A stretch of 64,000 nt of DNA from Streptomyces sp. TN58 (GCF_001941845.1 NZ_CP018870.1:6238001-6302000), one strand, 5' to 3'. Positions 26,025-34,679 are shown, counted from the first letter of the stretch. The notes: generated by a model not told the origin, from the sequence alone. Program-made: numbers and translations.

Positions 26025-26276
26025 ATGTCTATCAACACCTCTGCCGCAGCCACCGACACCGCCGCCTGGTACGAACTCGCCCTGTGCGCGCAGACCGGCC
26101 CGGGCTTCTTCTTCCCGGAGCCGGGCTCCTCACTGCGCGATGCGAAGCGGCTGTGCGGGGCGTGCGAGGGGCGGGCGGCGTGCCTGGAGTACGCCCTCGC
26201 CAACGACGAGCGTTTCGGGGTGTGGGGCGGCCTCTCGGAGGCGGAGCGCCTTGCGCTGCGCCCCACCCGCCGCTGA
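26025..26276 (+). CDS. WhiB family transcriptional regulator
   Basis: 83 residues. The four iron-sulfur cysteines are present: one in LALCAQ, two in the CGAC pair and one in RAACLEY, followed by the GVWGGLSEAERL turn and a short basic tail. Members bind a [4Fe-4S] cluster and act with sigma factor HrdB/SigA in developmental and redox regulation. The subclass is not clear from sequence. Ends one base from the convergent membrane-protein gene, leaving no space for a terminator. Confidence 0.92.
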   Translation: MSINTSAAATDTAAWYELALCAQTGPGFFFPEPGSSLRDAKRLCGACEGRAACLEYALANDERFGVWGGLSEAERLALRPTRR

Positions 26277-26277
26277 G

Positions 26278-26859
26278 TCAGGTCCGCGTCGCCTTCCCGC
26301 TGGCACGGACCAGCCCCACCCGCCGCGCGAGGTCGTACCCCTCGCCCCCACACTCCTCACGCCGCGGCGTGTGGGGCACGACCCGCACGGGGTAATGCCC
26401 CCCGACGGGCGACACGACCCCACCGAAGCGCGGATCCCCCGCGAACCAGATCCGGTCCGGGTGGTCGTTCTCCAACTGCGCGAGCGCGACGGGGAAGGGG
26501 AGGATCCGCAGCGTGGCGGTGAAGTCCTCCCGAAAGGGGATCACGAGGGTCGCGGGGCTCCCGGGCGGGCGGCGCGGGTACCGGCACGGCCACTCGCACC
26601 AGGGGTATGCCCGCAGTACGGCTCTGACGCGGTGGCGCCTGATGAACGCGATGACCACCCAGGGCAGGTAGGGAGCGACGAGCACGGTGATCATTGCGAG
26701 CACTGTGCCTGCATAGGGAACCGTGTCGATACAGGCCAGGGCGATCAGTGGAGGGCCACTGAGGCTGAGCACCCACTTGAGACGTCGGACGGCCAACCGC
26801 TTGTAGCCGACTGGCGTCGGAGGGTGGTTCCAGGCCACCTTGGTCAGCGTGAGGCTCAT
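26278..26859 (-). CDS. Hypothetical membrane protein at the end of a WXG100-like operon
   Basis: 193 residues, family not recognised. Two adjacent hydrophobic segments at about 28-78 (WVLSLSGPPLIALACIDTV and AGTVLAMITVLVAPYLPWVVIAFI) are followed by a basic patch RRHRVRAVLRAYPW and a soluble C-terminal part with GDPRFGGVVSPVGGHYPVRVVP. Its ATG overlaps the stop of the upstream gene (ATGA), so it is translated as the last member of a four-gene coupled set. Position suggests an accessory or immunity-type partner of the WXG proteins; there is no direct evidence. Confidence 0.7.
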   Translation of the reverse strand: MSLTLTKVAWNHPPTPVGYKRLAVRRLKWVLSLSGPPLIALACIDTVPYAGTVLAMITVLVAPYLPWVVIAFIRRHRVRAVLRAYPWCEWPCRYPRRPPGSPATLVIPFREDFTATLRILPFPVALAQLENDHPDRIWFAGDPRFGGVVSPVGGHYPVRVVPHTPRREECGGEGYDLARRVGLVRASGKATRT

Positions 26860-27476
26860 AGGAGCACGTCCAGGATGCGTGAGGTTCCGGCTGCCGTCGC
26901 CGTAGCGGCCTCGGGGTCGGAGAAGAGGGTGGTGTGCGCGACGGCTTCGAGGATGTCCGTGTACGCGTCAGCGTGTTTGAGAGAAGCACTGACCAGATCG
27001 AGGACGAGTAAGTGCAGCCCTTCGGGATGCACAGTCGCGACTCTGGCCTGAAACAGACGGTGCTCCACGTTCGGCACGGAAATCGTCCCGGCAACCAGGG
27101 AGCAGGGGAGCCCCGACGGGAGATCGATGAACCGACGGGTCGAGCTGGTCCAGTGTGGCGAGCGTGCGATGGCCAGCGCCGCATGTGCCACCGTGAGGCG
27201 AGGGTTGGGCTGCTGGACAGGCCGAAGGGTCAGAGCGAACAAGGACGTCGCGACGCCGACCGGTTCTTCTGGGTGCAGCCCGATTGCCGTGTGCACGACA
27301 TCGCGATCGGCGAGTTCTTCGAGGCCATCGATAAGTCGGGTCAGTTCCCGTTGGGCGTCGGAGCTACCCATGGCCTCGGCGAACGCGTGCAGTGCATCCC
27401 TGTCGCCGGGGTCGATGTCGTAAAAGCCGGTGGGCAGTCGGAACCAGACCGGCGGTAGGGAGCTGAAGGGTGTCAC
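26856..27476 (-). CDS. Hypothetical protein in a WXG100-like operon
   Basis: 206 residues, soluble, not recognised. Features seen: FYDIDPGDRDALHAFAEAMGSSDAQREL near the N terminus, a repeated pattern of strand-forming segments (VVHTAIGLHPEE, GVATSLFALTLRPV, FIDLPSGLPCSLVAGTI) and a helical C terminus. GTG start overlaps the stop of the large WXG protein gene (GTGA), and its own stop overlaps the next start, so expression is tightly coupled. By position it could be a chaperone or immunity protein for the secreted protein. This is inference. Confidence 0.7.
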   Translation of the reverse strand: MTPFSSLPPVWFRLPTGFYDIDPGDRDALHAFAEAMGSSDAQRELTRLIDGLEELADRDVVHTAIGLHPEEPVGVATSLFALTLRPVQQPNPRLTVAHAALAIARSPHWTSSTRRFIDLPSGLPCSLVAGTISVPNVEHRLFQARVATVHPEGLHLLVLDLVSASLKHADAYTDILEAVAHTTLFSDPEAATATAAGTSRILDVLL

Positions 27477-28606
27477 GGCCTCAGCCCCGACCAGACATGG
27501 TGGGACTTTCTGACGGCTGTGGGGGCGTCGTCGAGCACACCGCGGGCGCCGTCTACCGATGTGCAGCTGTGTTCCAGCGCTTCGTTGTCCGGCGCGTAAT
27601 CGAGTACGCCGGTCAGCGCCCCCGTGCCGGCTACCGCTACCCCCACCCGGTCGCGGGTGTCCTGACTCGACGACCGCAGTGCCCATCCCGTGAGCGGGCT
27701 CTCGACCTGCCGTAGGTCGTCGGAGGTGGACCAGGCCGCCTGCCGGAAGGCGGTGGTTCCCGGGGCGAGCCCCGACAGGGCGCTGGCCTCCGGGGCGGCG
27801 GCCATGGCCGCGCGGGCGGCCGCCGTGCCCGCCTTGGCGCCGGAGGCGATCGCGGCCACGCCGGGTACGGAGCCGGCGGTGTCTCCCAGGAGGGTGACGC
27901 TGCTCTTCCAGAAGTCCGCGTCGAACTGGCCCTTCGTGAAGCCGTCCGTCAGGGACTTGCGGAACTTCGCGTCCGAGACGTGCATGGCCAGCGCGGCCAG
28001 GGACAGGCCGCTGCCCACCAGCATGATCGCGAGGCCCGCCGGCGGGAAGAACAGGGCCACGCCGGCGCCGATCGCGCCCAGGATGGCCGACGCGTTCGAG
28101 AGGGCGTCGGCCGGGTCTTCGGTGATCTTGTGCCAGATCGAGGACAGGAGGCCCGGTTCCTTGGGGGCCAGCTTGTCCGTCGCCGCGTTCAGCGTGGCGG
28201 AGACGCGGCGAGCCGCCGCCGCGTGCTCGGAGGCCAGTTCGCGGGCCAGGCGGCGGACGTCGGCCAGGGCCTCCTCCGTCTTCGCCGCCGCGGCCTGCGC
28301 CTCGTAGCGGGCGGACAGCTCGCGGTGGGTGACCAGCGTGTCGTGCCACCCCGTGAGGCGGCGCGCGGCCTCCGCCAGGGAGGTGTGGGCCGAGGCCAGG
28401 TACCGGGGGAGATCCTTGGAGAGGGAGGCGCGGAAGGCGGTCGCCGCCTCGCCCTGCCAGGACGAGCTGTGGGAGACGAGGTCCGTCACCACCCGGGAGG
28501 CCTCGCCGAGGGACTTCGCCGACGCGCCGAGCTTCCTGGTCAGCGCCAGTACCGTGGCGGGGTTGCCGGGGGCCGGGTCGAAGCCCAGCGCCGCGTGCTC
28601 AGCCAT
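27473..28606 (-). CDS. Putative type VII secretion-type WXG protein
   Basis: 377 residues. The N-terminal ~130 residues are a helical hairpin with a W-x-G turn at W50-Q51-G52 (HSSSWQGEAATAF), as in WXG100/LXG proteins. A glycine-rich hydrophobic stretch at about 170-205 (AILGAIGAGVALFFPPAGLAIMLVGSG) may insert in a membrane. The rest is Ala/Ser-rich without a recognised toxin domain. No signal peptide. Overlaps the preceding 100-residue WXG-like gene by 8 bases. Reading it as a type VII substrate rests on this pairing; no EccC/EccD genes are in the window. Confidence 0.7.
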   Translation of the reverse strand: MAEHAALGFDPAPGNPATVLALTRKLGASAKSLGEASRVVTDLVSHSSSWQGEAATAFRASLSKDLPRYLASAHTSLAEAARRLTGWHDTLVTHRELSARYEAQAAAAKTEEALADVRRLARELASEHAAAARRVSATLNAATDKLAPKEPGLLSSIWHKITEDPADALSNASAILGAIGAGVALFFPPAGLAIMLVGSGLSLAALAMHVSDAKFRKSLTDGFTKGQFDADFWKSSVTLLGDTAGSVPGVAAIASGAKAGTAAARAAMAAAPEASALSGLAPGTTAFRQAAWSTSDDLRQVESPLTGWALRSSSQDTRDRVGVAVAGTGALTGVLDYAPDNEALEHSCTSVDGARGVLDDAPTAVRKSHHVWSGLRP

Positions 28607-28901
28607 GGGCGGCCGCCGCCCGGAGGAAGGCCGCGCGGACGGCGGCCTCCAGCTCGGCGTACTGCGCGGCGCTGCGGTCCACGCCCTCCCGTACGGTCTT
28701 GACCCGGTCGGCCAGCTCCCGCGTCCCGTAGGCCCACCGCTCCTGGAAGCCGTCGCACGCCGCGTCGAGGTCGGCCGTGCCCAGCTGGTCGGCGCGTACG
28801 TGGTCCAGTGCCCGCCGGGCCTCCCGCAGGGAACTCAGCGAGGAGTCCAGGGCACGGGTCAAGCGGGTCAGCTGGTCGATGTCCACCTGCAGTGACGTCA
28901 T
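28599..28901 (-). CDS. Small WXG100-like protein
   Basis: 100 residues, all helical, the length typical of ESAT-6/WXG100 proteins. Two helices are separated by a turn around GTADLDAACDGFQERWAYG; the W-x-x-G variant replaces a strict WxG. Such proteins pair with a second WXG protein and are exported together by type VII systems. First gene of the four-gene unit, its end overlapping the next start by 8 bases. An in-frame extension of 13 codons upstream is rejected as unlike the family. Confidence 0.72.
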   Translation of the reverse strand: MTSLQVDIDQLTRLTRALDSSLSSLREARRALDHVRADQLGTADLDAACDGFQERWAYGTRELADRVKTVREGVDRSAAQYAELEAAVRAAFLRAAAAHG

Positions 28902-28978
28902 GACGCGAAACCCTGGCAGAGCAGTGCTCCACCAGGGCAATCGGCGTCACCCGCCCGAGCGGGCCAAATCCGGTCAGG

Positions 28979-29950
28979 TCAGCCCTTGCGGGCCGCCAGG
29001 CGGGCCGCGCGGGCGGCCAGCTTCTCGTCGAACTTCTTGGCCTCCGAGTCCAGGCCGTTCATGAACAGCCCGAGCTCGTCCTGGGCCTTCTGCCCCTCCG
29101 GTCCGAGGCCGGCGATGTCCATGACCTTGAGGAAGCGCAGCACCGGCGCCAGTACGTCGTCGTGGTGGATCCGCAGGTTGTAGACACCGCCGATGGCCAT
29201 CTGCGCGGCCATCCGCTCGAAGCCGGGCATGCCGTGTCCGGGCATCCGGAAGTTGACGACGACGTCCCGCACGGCCTGCATGGTCAGGTCCGGGGCGAGC
29301 TCGAAGGCAGCGCCCAGCAGGTTGCGGTAGAAGATCATGTGCAGGTTCTCGTCCTGCGCGATGCGCGCCAGCATGCGGTCGCAGACCGGGTCACCGGACT
29401 GGTGGCCGGTGTTGCGGTGCGAGATACGCGTGGCGAGCTCCTGGAAGGCCACGTAGGCCACCGAGTGCAGCATCGAGTGGCGGTTGTCGGACTCGAAGCC
29501 CTCCGACATGTGCTGCATCCGGAACGCTTCCAGCTTGTCCGGGTCCACGGCGCGCGAGGCCAGCAGGTAGTCGCGCATCACGATGCCGTGGCGGCCCTCC
29601 TCGGCCGTCCAGCGGTGCACCCAGGTGCCCCATGCGCCGTTGCGGCCGAAGAGCGTCGCGATCTCGTGGTGGTAGCTGGGGAGGTTGTCCTCGGTCAGCA
29701 GGTTCACGACCAGCGCGATCTTGCCGATGTCGGTGACCTTGGACTGCTGCGGGTCCCAGGCCTCGCCGTCCTCGAAGAAGCCCGGGAAGTTCCGGCCGTC
29801 GCTCCACGGGACGTACTCGTGGGGCATCCAGTCCTTGGTGACCTTCAGGTGGCGGTTGAGCTCCTTCTCGACCACCTCTTCCAGCGCGTACAGCAGCTTG
29901 GCGTCGGTCCACGCCTCCGAGCTGCCGAGGTGGGGAGAGGTGATCGTCAC
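28979..29950 (-). CDS. Acyl-[acyl-carrier-protein] desaturase
   Basis: 323 residues of the soluble di-iron desaturase family, which inserts a cis double bond into acyl-ACP. Iron ligands: E in TEDNLPSYHHE, the EExxH-type motif TAEEGRHG, and the second DENLHM (DExxH-like) motif. The final ~25 residues are Ala/Arg/Lys-rich. GTG start with AGGAG six bases upstream. The promoter region carries two adjacent palindromes over the transcription start, which suggests repression by a TetR-type regulator. 77 bp upstream of the WXG operon on the same strand. Confidence 0.93.
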   Translation of the reverse strand: MTITSPHLGSSEAWTDAKLLYALEEVVEKELNRHLKVTKDWMPHEYVPWSDGRNFPGFFEDGEAWDPQQSKVTDIGKIALVVNLLTEDNLPSYHHEIATLFGRNGAWGTWVHRWTAEEGRHGIVMRDYLLASRAVDPDKLEAFRMQHMSEGFESDNRHSMLHSVAYVAFQELATRISHRNTGHQSGDPVCDRMLARIAQDENLHMIFYRNLLGAAFELAPDLTMQAVRDVVVNFRMPGHGMPGFERMAAQMAIGGVYNLRIHHDDVLAPVLRFLKVMDIAGLGPEGQKAQDELGLFMNGLDSEAKKFDEKLAARAARLAARKG

Positions 29951-29978
29951 GGGTACTCCTGGGTGCAAAGCGAATTAC

Positions 29979-30007
29979 CTACGGTTCCGTAGCCTACGGA
30001 GTCGTAG
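29979..30007. promoter_or_regulatory. Double palindromic operator upstream of the desaturase gene
   Basis: CTACGGTTCCGTAG (29979-29992, perfect 6-bp arms) and CTACGGAGTCGTAG (29994-30007, one mismatch) lie 15 bp apart, and the pair forms a larger palindrome beginning and ending ACCTACG/CGTAGGT. They overlap the -10 and start region of the desaturase promoter. The shape is that of a TetR-family repressor site; no TetR gene is nearby. Confidence 0.7.
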
Positions 30008-30034
30008 GTTAAGCGCGACATCAAGGCCAGCCAA
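30006..30034 (-). promoter_or_regulatory. Promoter of the desaturase gene
   Basis: On the minus strand, -35 TTGGCT, spacer of 17 and -10 TAACCT. The predicted start falls inside the palindromes. Confidence 0.55.
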
Positions 30035-30176
30035 GCCCCGGGTATAGGTATGTCCGGTTACATCCAGTTATCTATGCTGTTTGGGAGGGCTCAAAACGGG
30101 CAGCGAAAGGTCAAAATCACGCCGCCAGGTGGTTCCGCCGCTCTCGCCTTGACGGCGGAGCGCGGGCGAGAGCCAG

Positions 30177-30200
30177 CCCCGGCGGCGACGCCCGCCGGGG
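30177..30200. terminator. Terminator downstream of the ABC-F gene
   Basis: CCCCGGCGG / CCGCCGGGG with a 6-base loop, 25 bases beyond the stop codon of the ABC-F gene on the minus strand. Confidence 0.65.
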
Positions 30201-30225
30201 CGGTTCTGCGAACGCCGTCAGGCGG

Positions 30226-31866
30226 TCAGGCGTGCCACAGCGACTGCCGGACCTCCTCGGCCGTGGTCGGCCGGAGGTCGCCGTCCAGCAGCAGCCAGCG
30301 CGTGATCCCGATCGACTCCAGGAACGGCACGTCGTGGCTGGCCACCACCAGCGCGCCCTGGTAGGACTCCAGCGCGTCCGTCAGCTGCCGCACGCTCGAC
30401 AGGTCGAGGTTGTTCGTCGGCTCGTCCAGCATGAGGAGCTGCGGGGCGGGCTCCGCCAGCAGCAGTGCCGCCAGCGCCGCCCGGAAGCGCTCGCCGCCCG
30501 ACAGGGTGCCGGCGGGCCGGTCCGCCCTCCCGCCCCGGAAGAGGAAGTGCGCGAGGCGGGCCCGGATCAGGTTGTTCGTGGCCTGCGGGGCGAACCGCGC
30601 CACGTTCTCCACCACCGAGCTGTCCTCGTCCAGCACGTCCAGCCGCTGCGGCAGGAAGCGCGTGGCCACGTGGGTCACCGCCGTCCCCGCCTCGGGGGCG
30701 AGCTGCCCCGCGATCGTCCGGAGCAGGGTCGTCTTGCCCGAGCCGTTGCGGCCCACCAGCGCGATCCGCTCCGGGCCCCGCAGCTCCCACTCGCCCGGTA
30801 CGGCGGCTCCGTGGGGCAGGCGCAGATCGCTGAGCGTCAGCACGCGCCGCCCGGGCGGGACCATGGTGGCGGGCAGCTGGATGCGGATCTCGGCGTCGTC
30901 GCGGACCGCCTCCACCGCCTGGTCCAGCCGCTCCTTCGCCTGGGCCAGCTTCTCGGTGTGCATGATCCGGTGCTTGCCGGCCGATTCCTGCGCCGCACGC
31001 TTGCGCGCGCCCATCACGATCTTCGGCTCGCGCTTGTTCTCGAACATCTTCTGGCCGTACCGCTTGCGCCGGGCCAGTTTGACCTGGGCGTCCGCCAGTT
31101 CGCGCTTCTGCCGCTGCACGTCGGCCTCCGCGACCCGGACCATCCGTCCGGCCGCCTCCTGCTCGGCGGCCAGCATGTCCTCGTAGTCGCTGAAGTTCCC
31201 TCCGTACCAGCGGACTTCGCCGTCGCGCAGATCGGCGATCTGGTCGACCCGTTCCAGCAGCTCCCGGTCGTGGCTGACCAGGAGCATCACCCCGGACCAG
31301 GACTCGACGGCCGCGTAGAGGCGGCCCCGGGCGCGCAGGTCGAGGTTGTTGGTGGGCTCGTCCAGCAACAGGACGTCGGGCCGGGCCAGCAGCAGCGCGG
31401 CCAGGCGCAGCAGGACGGACTCGCCGCCCGAGAGCTCGCCGACGGTCCGGTCCAGGCCGATCCGGGCGAGACCGAGTTCGTCGAGCGTGGCCAGGGCCCG
31501 CTCCTCCACGTCCCAGTCGTCGCCCACCGCGGCGAAGTTCGCCTCGGTGGCCTCACCCGCCTCGATGGCGTGGAGGGCGGCGCGGGCGGTGCGGATGCCG
31601 AGTGCCTCGTCCACGCGCAGCGCGGTGTCGAGGGTGACCGTCTGGGGGAGGTAGCCGACCGAGCCGGCGACGGACGACTGGCCCTCGGACGGCTTCAGTT
31701 CGCCGGCGATCAGCTTCAGCAGGGTGGACTTGCCACTTCCGTTGAGTCCGATCAGGCCGGTGCGGCCGGGGCCGACGGCGAGGTGGAACCCGTCAAACAC
31801 GGGAGTGCCGTCGGGCCAGTCGAAGGACAGGGCGGAGCAGGTGATGAAAGCAGGGGCGTGACTCAT
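30226..31866 (-). CDS. ABC-F family ATP-binding protein (copy 1)
   Basis: 546 residues. Two ABC ATPase domains in one chain and no membrane part: Walker A GLNGSGKST and VGRNGSGKTT, signatures LSGGE in both halves, and Walker B VLLLDEPTNNLDL and LMLDEPTNNLDL. Between them is a charged helical linker with RRKRYGQKMFENKREPK. ABC-F proteins act on the ribosome, in translation control or antibiotic protection. ATG with GGAGG six bases upstream. Which subfamily it belongs to is not clear. A second, different ABC-F gene lies at the other end of the window. Confidence 0.92.
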   Translation of the reverse strand: MSHAPAFITCSALSFDWPDGTPVFDGFHLAVGPGRTGLIGLNGSGKSTLLKLIAGELKPSEGQSSVAGSVGYLPQTVTLDTALRVDEALGIRTARAALHAIEAGEATEANFAAVGDDWDVEERALATLDELGLARIGLDRTVGELSGGESVLLRLAALLLARPDVLLLDEPTNNLDLRARGRLYAAVESWSGVMLLVSHDRELLERVDQIADLRDGEVRWYGGNFSDYEDMLAAEQEAAGRMVRVAEADVQRQKRELADAQVKLARRKRYGQKMFENKREPKIVMGARKRAAQESAGKHRIMHTEKLAQAKERLDQAVEAVRDDAEIRIQLPATMVPPGRRVLTLSDLRLPHGAAVPGEWELRGPERIALVGRNGSGKTTLLRTIAGQLAPEAGTAVTHVATRFLPQRLDVLDEDSSVVENVARFAPQATNNLIRARLAHFLFRGGRADRPAGTLSGGERFRAALAALLLAEPAPQLLMLDEPTNNLDLSSVRQLTDALESYQGALVVASHDVPFLESIGITRWLLLDGDLRPTTAEEVRQSLWHA

Positions 31867-32099
31867 GGAGGCCTCCAGGTTGCGTGAGTGGTGCGTGCAA
31901 CGCGGGGAGACAGCCGACGCTCGTACAGGCGACCGTGACGGTGCCGCGGGATCGCGGGATCACGGCGGTGTTGACGGTCGCGGGCTCGGCGAGTGCGCGG
32001 GTTTCGCGGTGGTCGCCCGGGTCGGTGTCTCGGACCTCAGAAGAGCAACGTCCTGCTCCGTTCGACGGCAGTGGGTCGCCATCGAAGCTACGGGCGGCG

Positions 32100-32135
32100 C
32101 CGGCCGCCCGCAAACGATTTACGGCGGGCGGCCGG
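32100..32135 (-). terminator. Terminator of the SsgA-like gene
   Basis: Perfect 12-bp arms CCGGCCGCCCGC / GCGGGCGGCCGG around a 12-base A/T-richer loop, starting two bases after the stop codon on the minus strand. Confidence 0.8.
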
Positions 32136-32137
32136 GA

Positions 32138-32554
32138 TCAGCAGGTGTCGCGCATCAGCTCGGCGAGGCTGTGGTCCATGTCGAGGTAGAGGTGCTCCAG
32201 GCCGGGCGGGACGACGGCCGCCGCCCGCTCCAGGAAGCGGTGCAGCTCGGCCGTCAGCATCAGCACGATCGCGACCCCCTCCACCGCGTGGAACTCGATC
32301 GTGGTCCGGTCTCCGTCGTACGGCCGGACGCGCACGTCACCGCACCCGGACGGGCGGTCCAGCCCGGCCTCCAGCAGTTCGCGGGAGAACGTCCACGAGA
32401 CCTCGACGCCCTCCAGGGTGGCCGGCGCCGGGAAGGCCATGCGCACGGCGAACGGATCCGCCCGGTCGTAGCAGAGAGTGACGGGAACGCTCTCGACCTT
32501 CGGCGCGGTGGCGACCAGACGGGCCTGCGCGGCCTGCTCGATGACAGTGATCAA
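32138..32554 (-). CDS. SsgA-like protein (SALP), sporulation/cell division regulator family
   Basis: 138 residues. The family pattern is clear: VPVTLCYDRADPFAVRMAF, VSWTFSRELLEAGL, GDVRVRP and a C-terminal helix after MLTAELHRFLERAAAVVPPG. SALPs occur in sporulating actinomycetes and steer septum placement, DNA segregation and spore wall formation. The start is TTG with GGGAG six bases before it; no ATG or GTG fits the family N terminus. A terminator follows at once. The 271 bp between it and the ABC-F gene otherwise hold nothing recognised. Confidence 0.9.
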   Translation of the reverse strand: MITVIEQAAQARLVATAPKVESVPVTLCYDRADPFAVRMAFPAPATLEGVEVSWTFSRELLEAGLDRPSGCGDVRVRPYDGDRTTIEFHAVEGVAIVLMLTAELHRFLERAAAVVPPGLEHLYLDMDHSLAELMRDTC

Positions 32555-32854
32555 GGCTCACTCCCTTGCGGCGGATCTGCTGCCGGACTGTGGGGTGGGC
32601 CCGGCAACCCGATAGACGCCGGAATCGGCAAATCCGTGCATGGGCGTTTGAGTGAGCTGTGTCACCGACTGGCCGGAACCCGCCTGTGTGATCGCACAGA
32701 GTGACGGGAGGGTGGAAGTGCCCGAAGGTGGGCGGGTGTTCCGGGCGGGGTGCGAGGCGTCGCAGAAGGGCCGGTTGTCGCTCACTCCACCGGCGCAACA
32801 CATGGTCGGAGGCCCTCTGGACGGCGGATCCGGGGTGCGTTAGCTTCCGGCGCC
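32555..32854. other. 300-bp divergent intergenic region
   Basis: Upstream region of both the SsgA-like and the BNR-repeat genes. It contains scattered inverted pieces (GCCGGAATCGGC at about 32610) but no promoter I can place with confidence, and no small gene. Confidence 0.35.
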
Positions 32855-34012
32855 ATGAGGCTTCTGGATGTTGGAATTGGCATGTCCGTGGCAGCTCTGG
32901 CGCTCGGGCTGCTCGCCGGCCCCGCACAGGCCGCCCCGGGCCTTGGTGCAAACGCCGCCACGGACCCCGGCGCGCAGGCCCCTGCGGACCCCGGCGCGGA
33001 GCAAGGGCCCGGCCAGGGGCACCACTTACGGGCCGCGGGCTGGGCCCTCAAGGAGACCGGGAGGACCGCCCGCTTCCGGGGGCTGTCCGCCGTCAGCCGC
33101 AGCACCGCCTGGGTGGCCGGCTCCAAGGGCACCGTCCTGCGTACCCTCGACGGCGGCCGCAGCTGGCAGGACGTCTCCCCGCCCGGCGCGCTCGCGGAGG
33201 AGCTGGAACTGCGCGACATCGAGGCGTTCGACGCGCGACGAGCCGTGGCCCTGTCCATCGGCGAGGGCGAGGCCTCCCGGGTGCTGCGCACCGAAGACGG
33301 CGGCGCCACCTGGACCGAGACCTTCCGCAACCCCGACCCGCGTGCCTTCTACGACTGCCTCACGTTCTTCGACTCACGGCACGGCCTGGCCATGAGCGAT
33401 CCGGTGGACGGGAAGTTCCGCATCCTGTCCACGGACGACGGCGGGCGCCACTGGCGGGTGCTGCCCAGCGCGGGCATGCCCGAGGCGCTGCCGGGCGAGG
33501 CGGGCTTCGCGGCGAGCGGCCAGTGCCTGGTCAGCTCCGGCCCGCGCGACGTCTGGCTGGCCACCGGCGGCGGGGCGAGCGCGCGGGTCCTGCACTCCGC
33601 CGACCGCGGCCGGACCTGGCGGGTCGCCGAGTCCACCGTCCCGGCGGGCGACCCCGCGCGAGGGGTCTTCGCCCTCGCCTTCCGGGACCGTACGAGCGGC
33701 CTCGCCGTGGGCGGCGACTACCGCACCGGGGAGGCCTCCCCGCAGGCCGCCGCGGTGTCCTCGGACGGGGGCCGCAGCTGGCGCCAGGCGGCGACACCGC
33801 CGCCGGCCTACCGGTCCGGCGCGGCCTGGTACCCGTACAGCCGGGGGACCGCGCTCGCGGTCGGGCCCACGGGCACGGACGTGACCACGGACGGGGGCCG
33901 CAACTGGCGGCCGCTGGACGCCGGTTCCTTCGACACGGTCGACTGCGCCGCCGACCGGGGATGCTGGGCGGCGGGGGAGAAGGGCCGGGTGGCACGGCTG
34001 GAACGCCGCTGA
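32855..34012 (+). CDS. Secreted BNR/WD40-like beta-propeller protein
   Basis: 385 residues. A signal peptide (LLDVGIGMSVAALALGLLAGPAQA) is followed by a low-complexity Gly/Ala/Pro/Gln stretch and then a beta-propeller built of Asp-box repeats: DGGRSWQD, DGGATWTE, DGGRHWRV, DRGRTWRV, DGGRSWRQ and DGGRNWRP. Such proteins are annotated as photosystem-assembly-like or oxidoreductase, but no catalytic site is visible. It is probably extracellular; several Cys (FYDCLTF, DCAADRGCW) could pair. No ribosome site is evident. A strong terminator follows. Confidence 0.85.
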   Translation: MRLLDVGIGMSVAALALGLLAGPAQAAPGLGANAATDPGAQAPADPGAEQGPGQGHHLRAAGWALKETGRTARFRGLSAVSRSTAWVAGSKGTVLRTLDGGRSWQDVSPPGALAEELELRDIEAFDARRAVALSIGEGEASRVLRTEDGGATWTETFRNPDPRAFYDCLTFFDSRHGLAMSDPVDGKFRILSTDDGGRHWRVLPSAGMPEALPGEAGFAASGQCLVSSGPRDVWLATGGGASARVLHSADRGRTWRVAESTVPAGDPARGVFALAFRDRTSGLAVGGDYRTGEASPQAAAVSSDGGRSWRQAATPPPAYRSGAAWYPYSRGTALAVGPTGTDVTTDGGRNWRPLDAGSFDTVDCAADRGCWAAGEKGRVARLERR

Positions 34013-34060
34013 CCGGCGGCCCGCACGGCGGAGAAACGCCACTGCTGGCCGCAGAGCCGC

Positions 34061-34094
34061 CGCGGTCACGGCACCGGCCCGTGCCGTGACCGCG
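34061..34094 (+). terminator. Terminator of the BNR-repeat gene
   Basis: Perfect 14-bp arms CGCGGTCACGGCAC / GTGCCGTGACCGCG with a 6-base loop, 48 bases after the stop codon. Confidence 0.85.
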
Positions 34095-34258
34095 AAGGCC
34101 GACCGGTTCCGGGCGCCGGCCCGCGAGCCGGGCGCGCAGGACCACGCAGCGCGAGCCCAGGGCCGGACGCGCGGGGCCGCTCGTGCCGGATGTCCGGTGC
34201 TCCCCACAGTGCGTGCGACAACCAGGTTGACCTCAACGGCACTTGAGGTGTGACGCTG

Positions 34259-34669
34259 ATGCGCATGACCACGGAACCCGCATCCCGCGCGGCGGACATC
34301 GAAGCGATCAGCCGGCTCGTCGCCACCGTCGGGCACTCCCAGCAGAACAAGGACGCCGAGGAGTTCCTCGCCCTCTTCCACCCGGACGCGATCTGGACGA
34401 CGGCCCACGGCAAGGTCCTCATCGGCCTCGACGCGATCGCGGAGTTCACCCGCGAGGTCCTCCCCTCGGCGGACTGGGACGGCAAGGTCACCTACGAGGT
34501 GGTCCATGTGCTCTTCATCCGCCCCGACGTCGCGGCGGTCAAGGTCCGTCAGCGGTACCTGGCCTCGGGCGAGGAGAGTGAGGGCGCGCCGCTGTACGTG
34601 ATCTCGAAGCAGGCCGACGGGCGCTGGCTGCTGACCGCCTGCCAGAACACGGGGGTCGTCACCGCGTAA
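34259..34669 (+). CDS. SgcJ/EcaC family (SnoaL-like) protein
   Basis: 136 residues of the NTF2/SnoaL fold: IEAISRLVATVGHSQQNKDAEEFLALFHPDAIWTTAHGKVLIGLDAI at the N terminus, RQRYLASGE strand, and the ending DGRWLLTACQNTGVV, as in SgcJ/EcaC proteins found by natural-product clusters. The family has no single defined reaction. ATG (MRMTTEP) was chosen for its GAGG ten bases upstream; a GTG three codons earlier and an ATG two codons later are alternatives. Convergent with the YciI gene. Confidence 0.85.
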   Translation: MRMTTEPASRAADIEAISRLVATVGHSQQNKDAEEFLALFHPDAIWTTAHGKVLIGLDAIAEFTREVLPSADWDGKVTYEVVHVLFIRPDVAAVKVRQRYLASGEESEGAPLYVISKQADGRWLLTACQNTGVVTA

Positions 34670-34679
34670 CGAAGCACCA

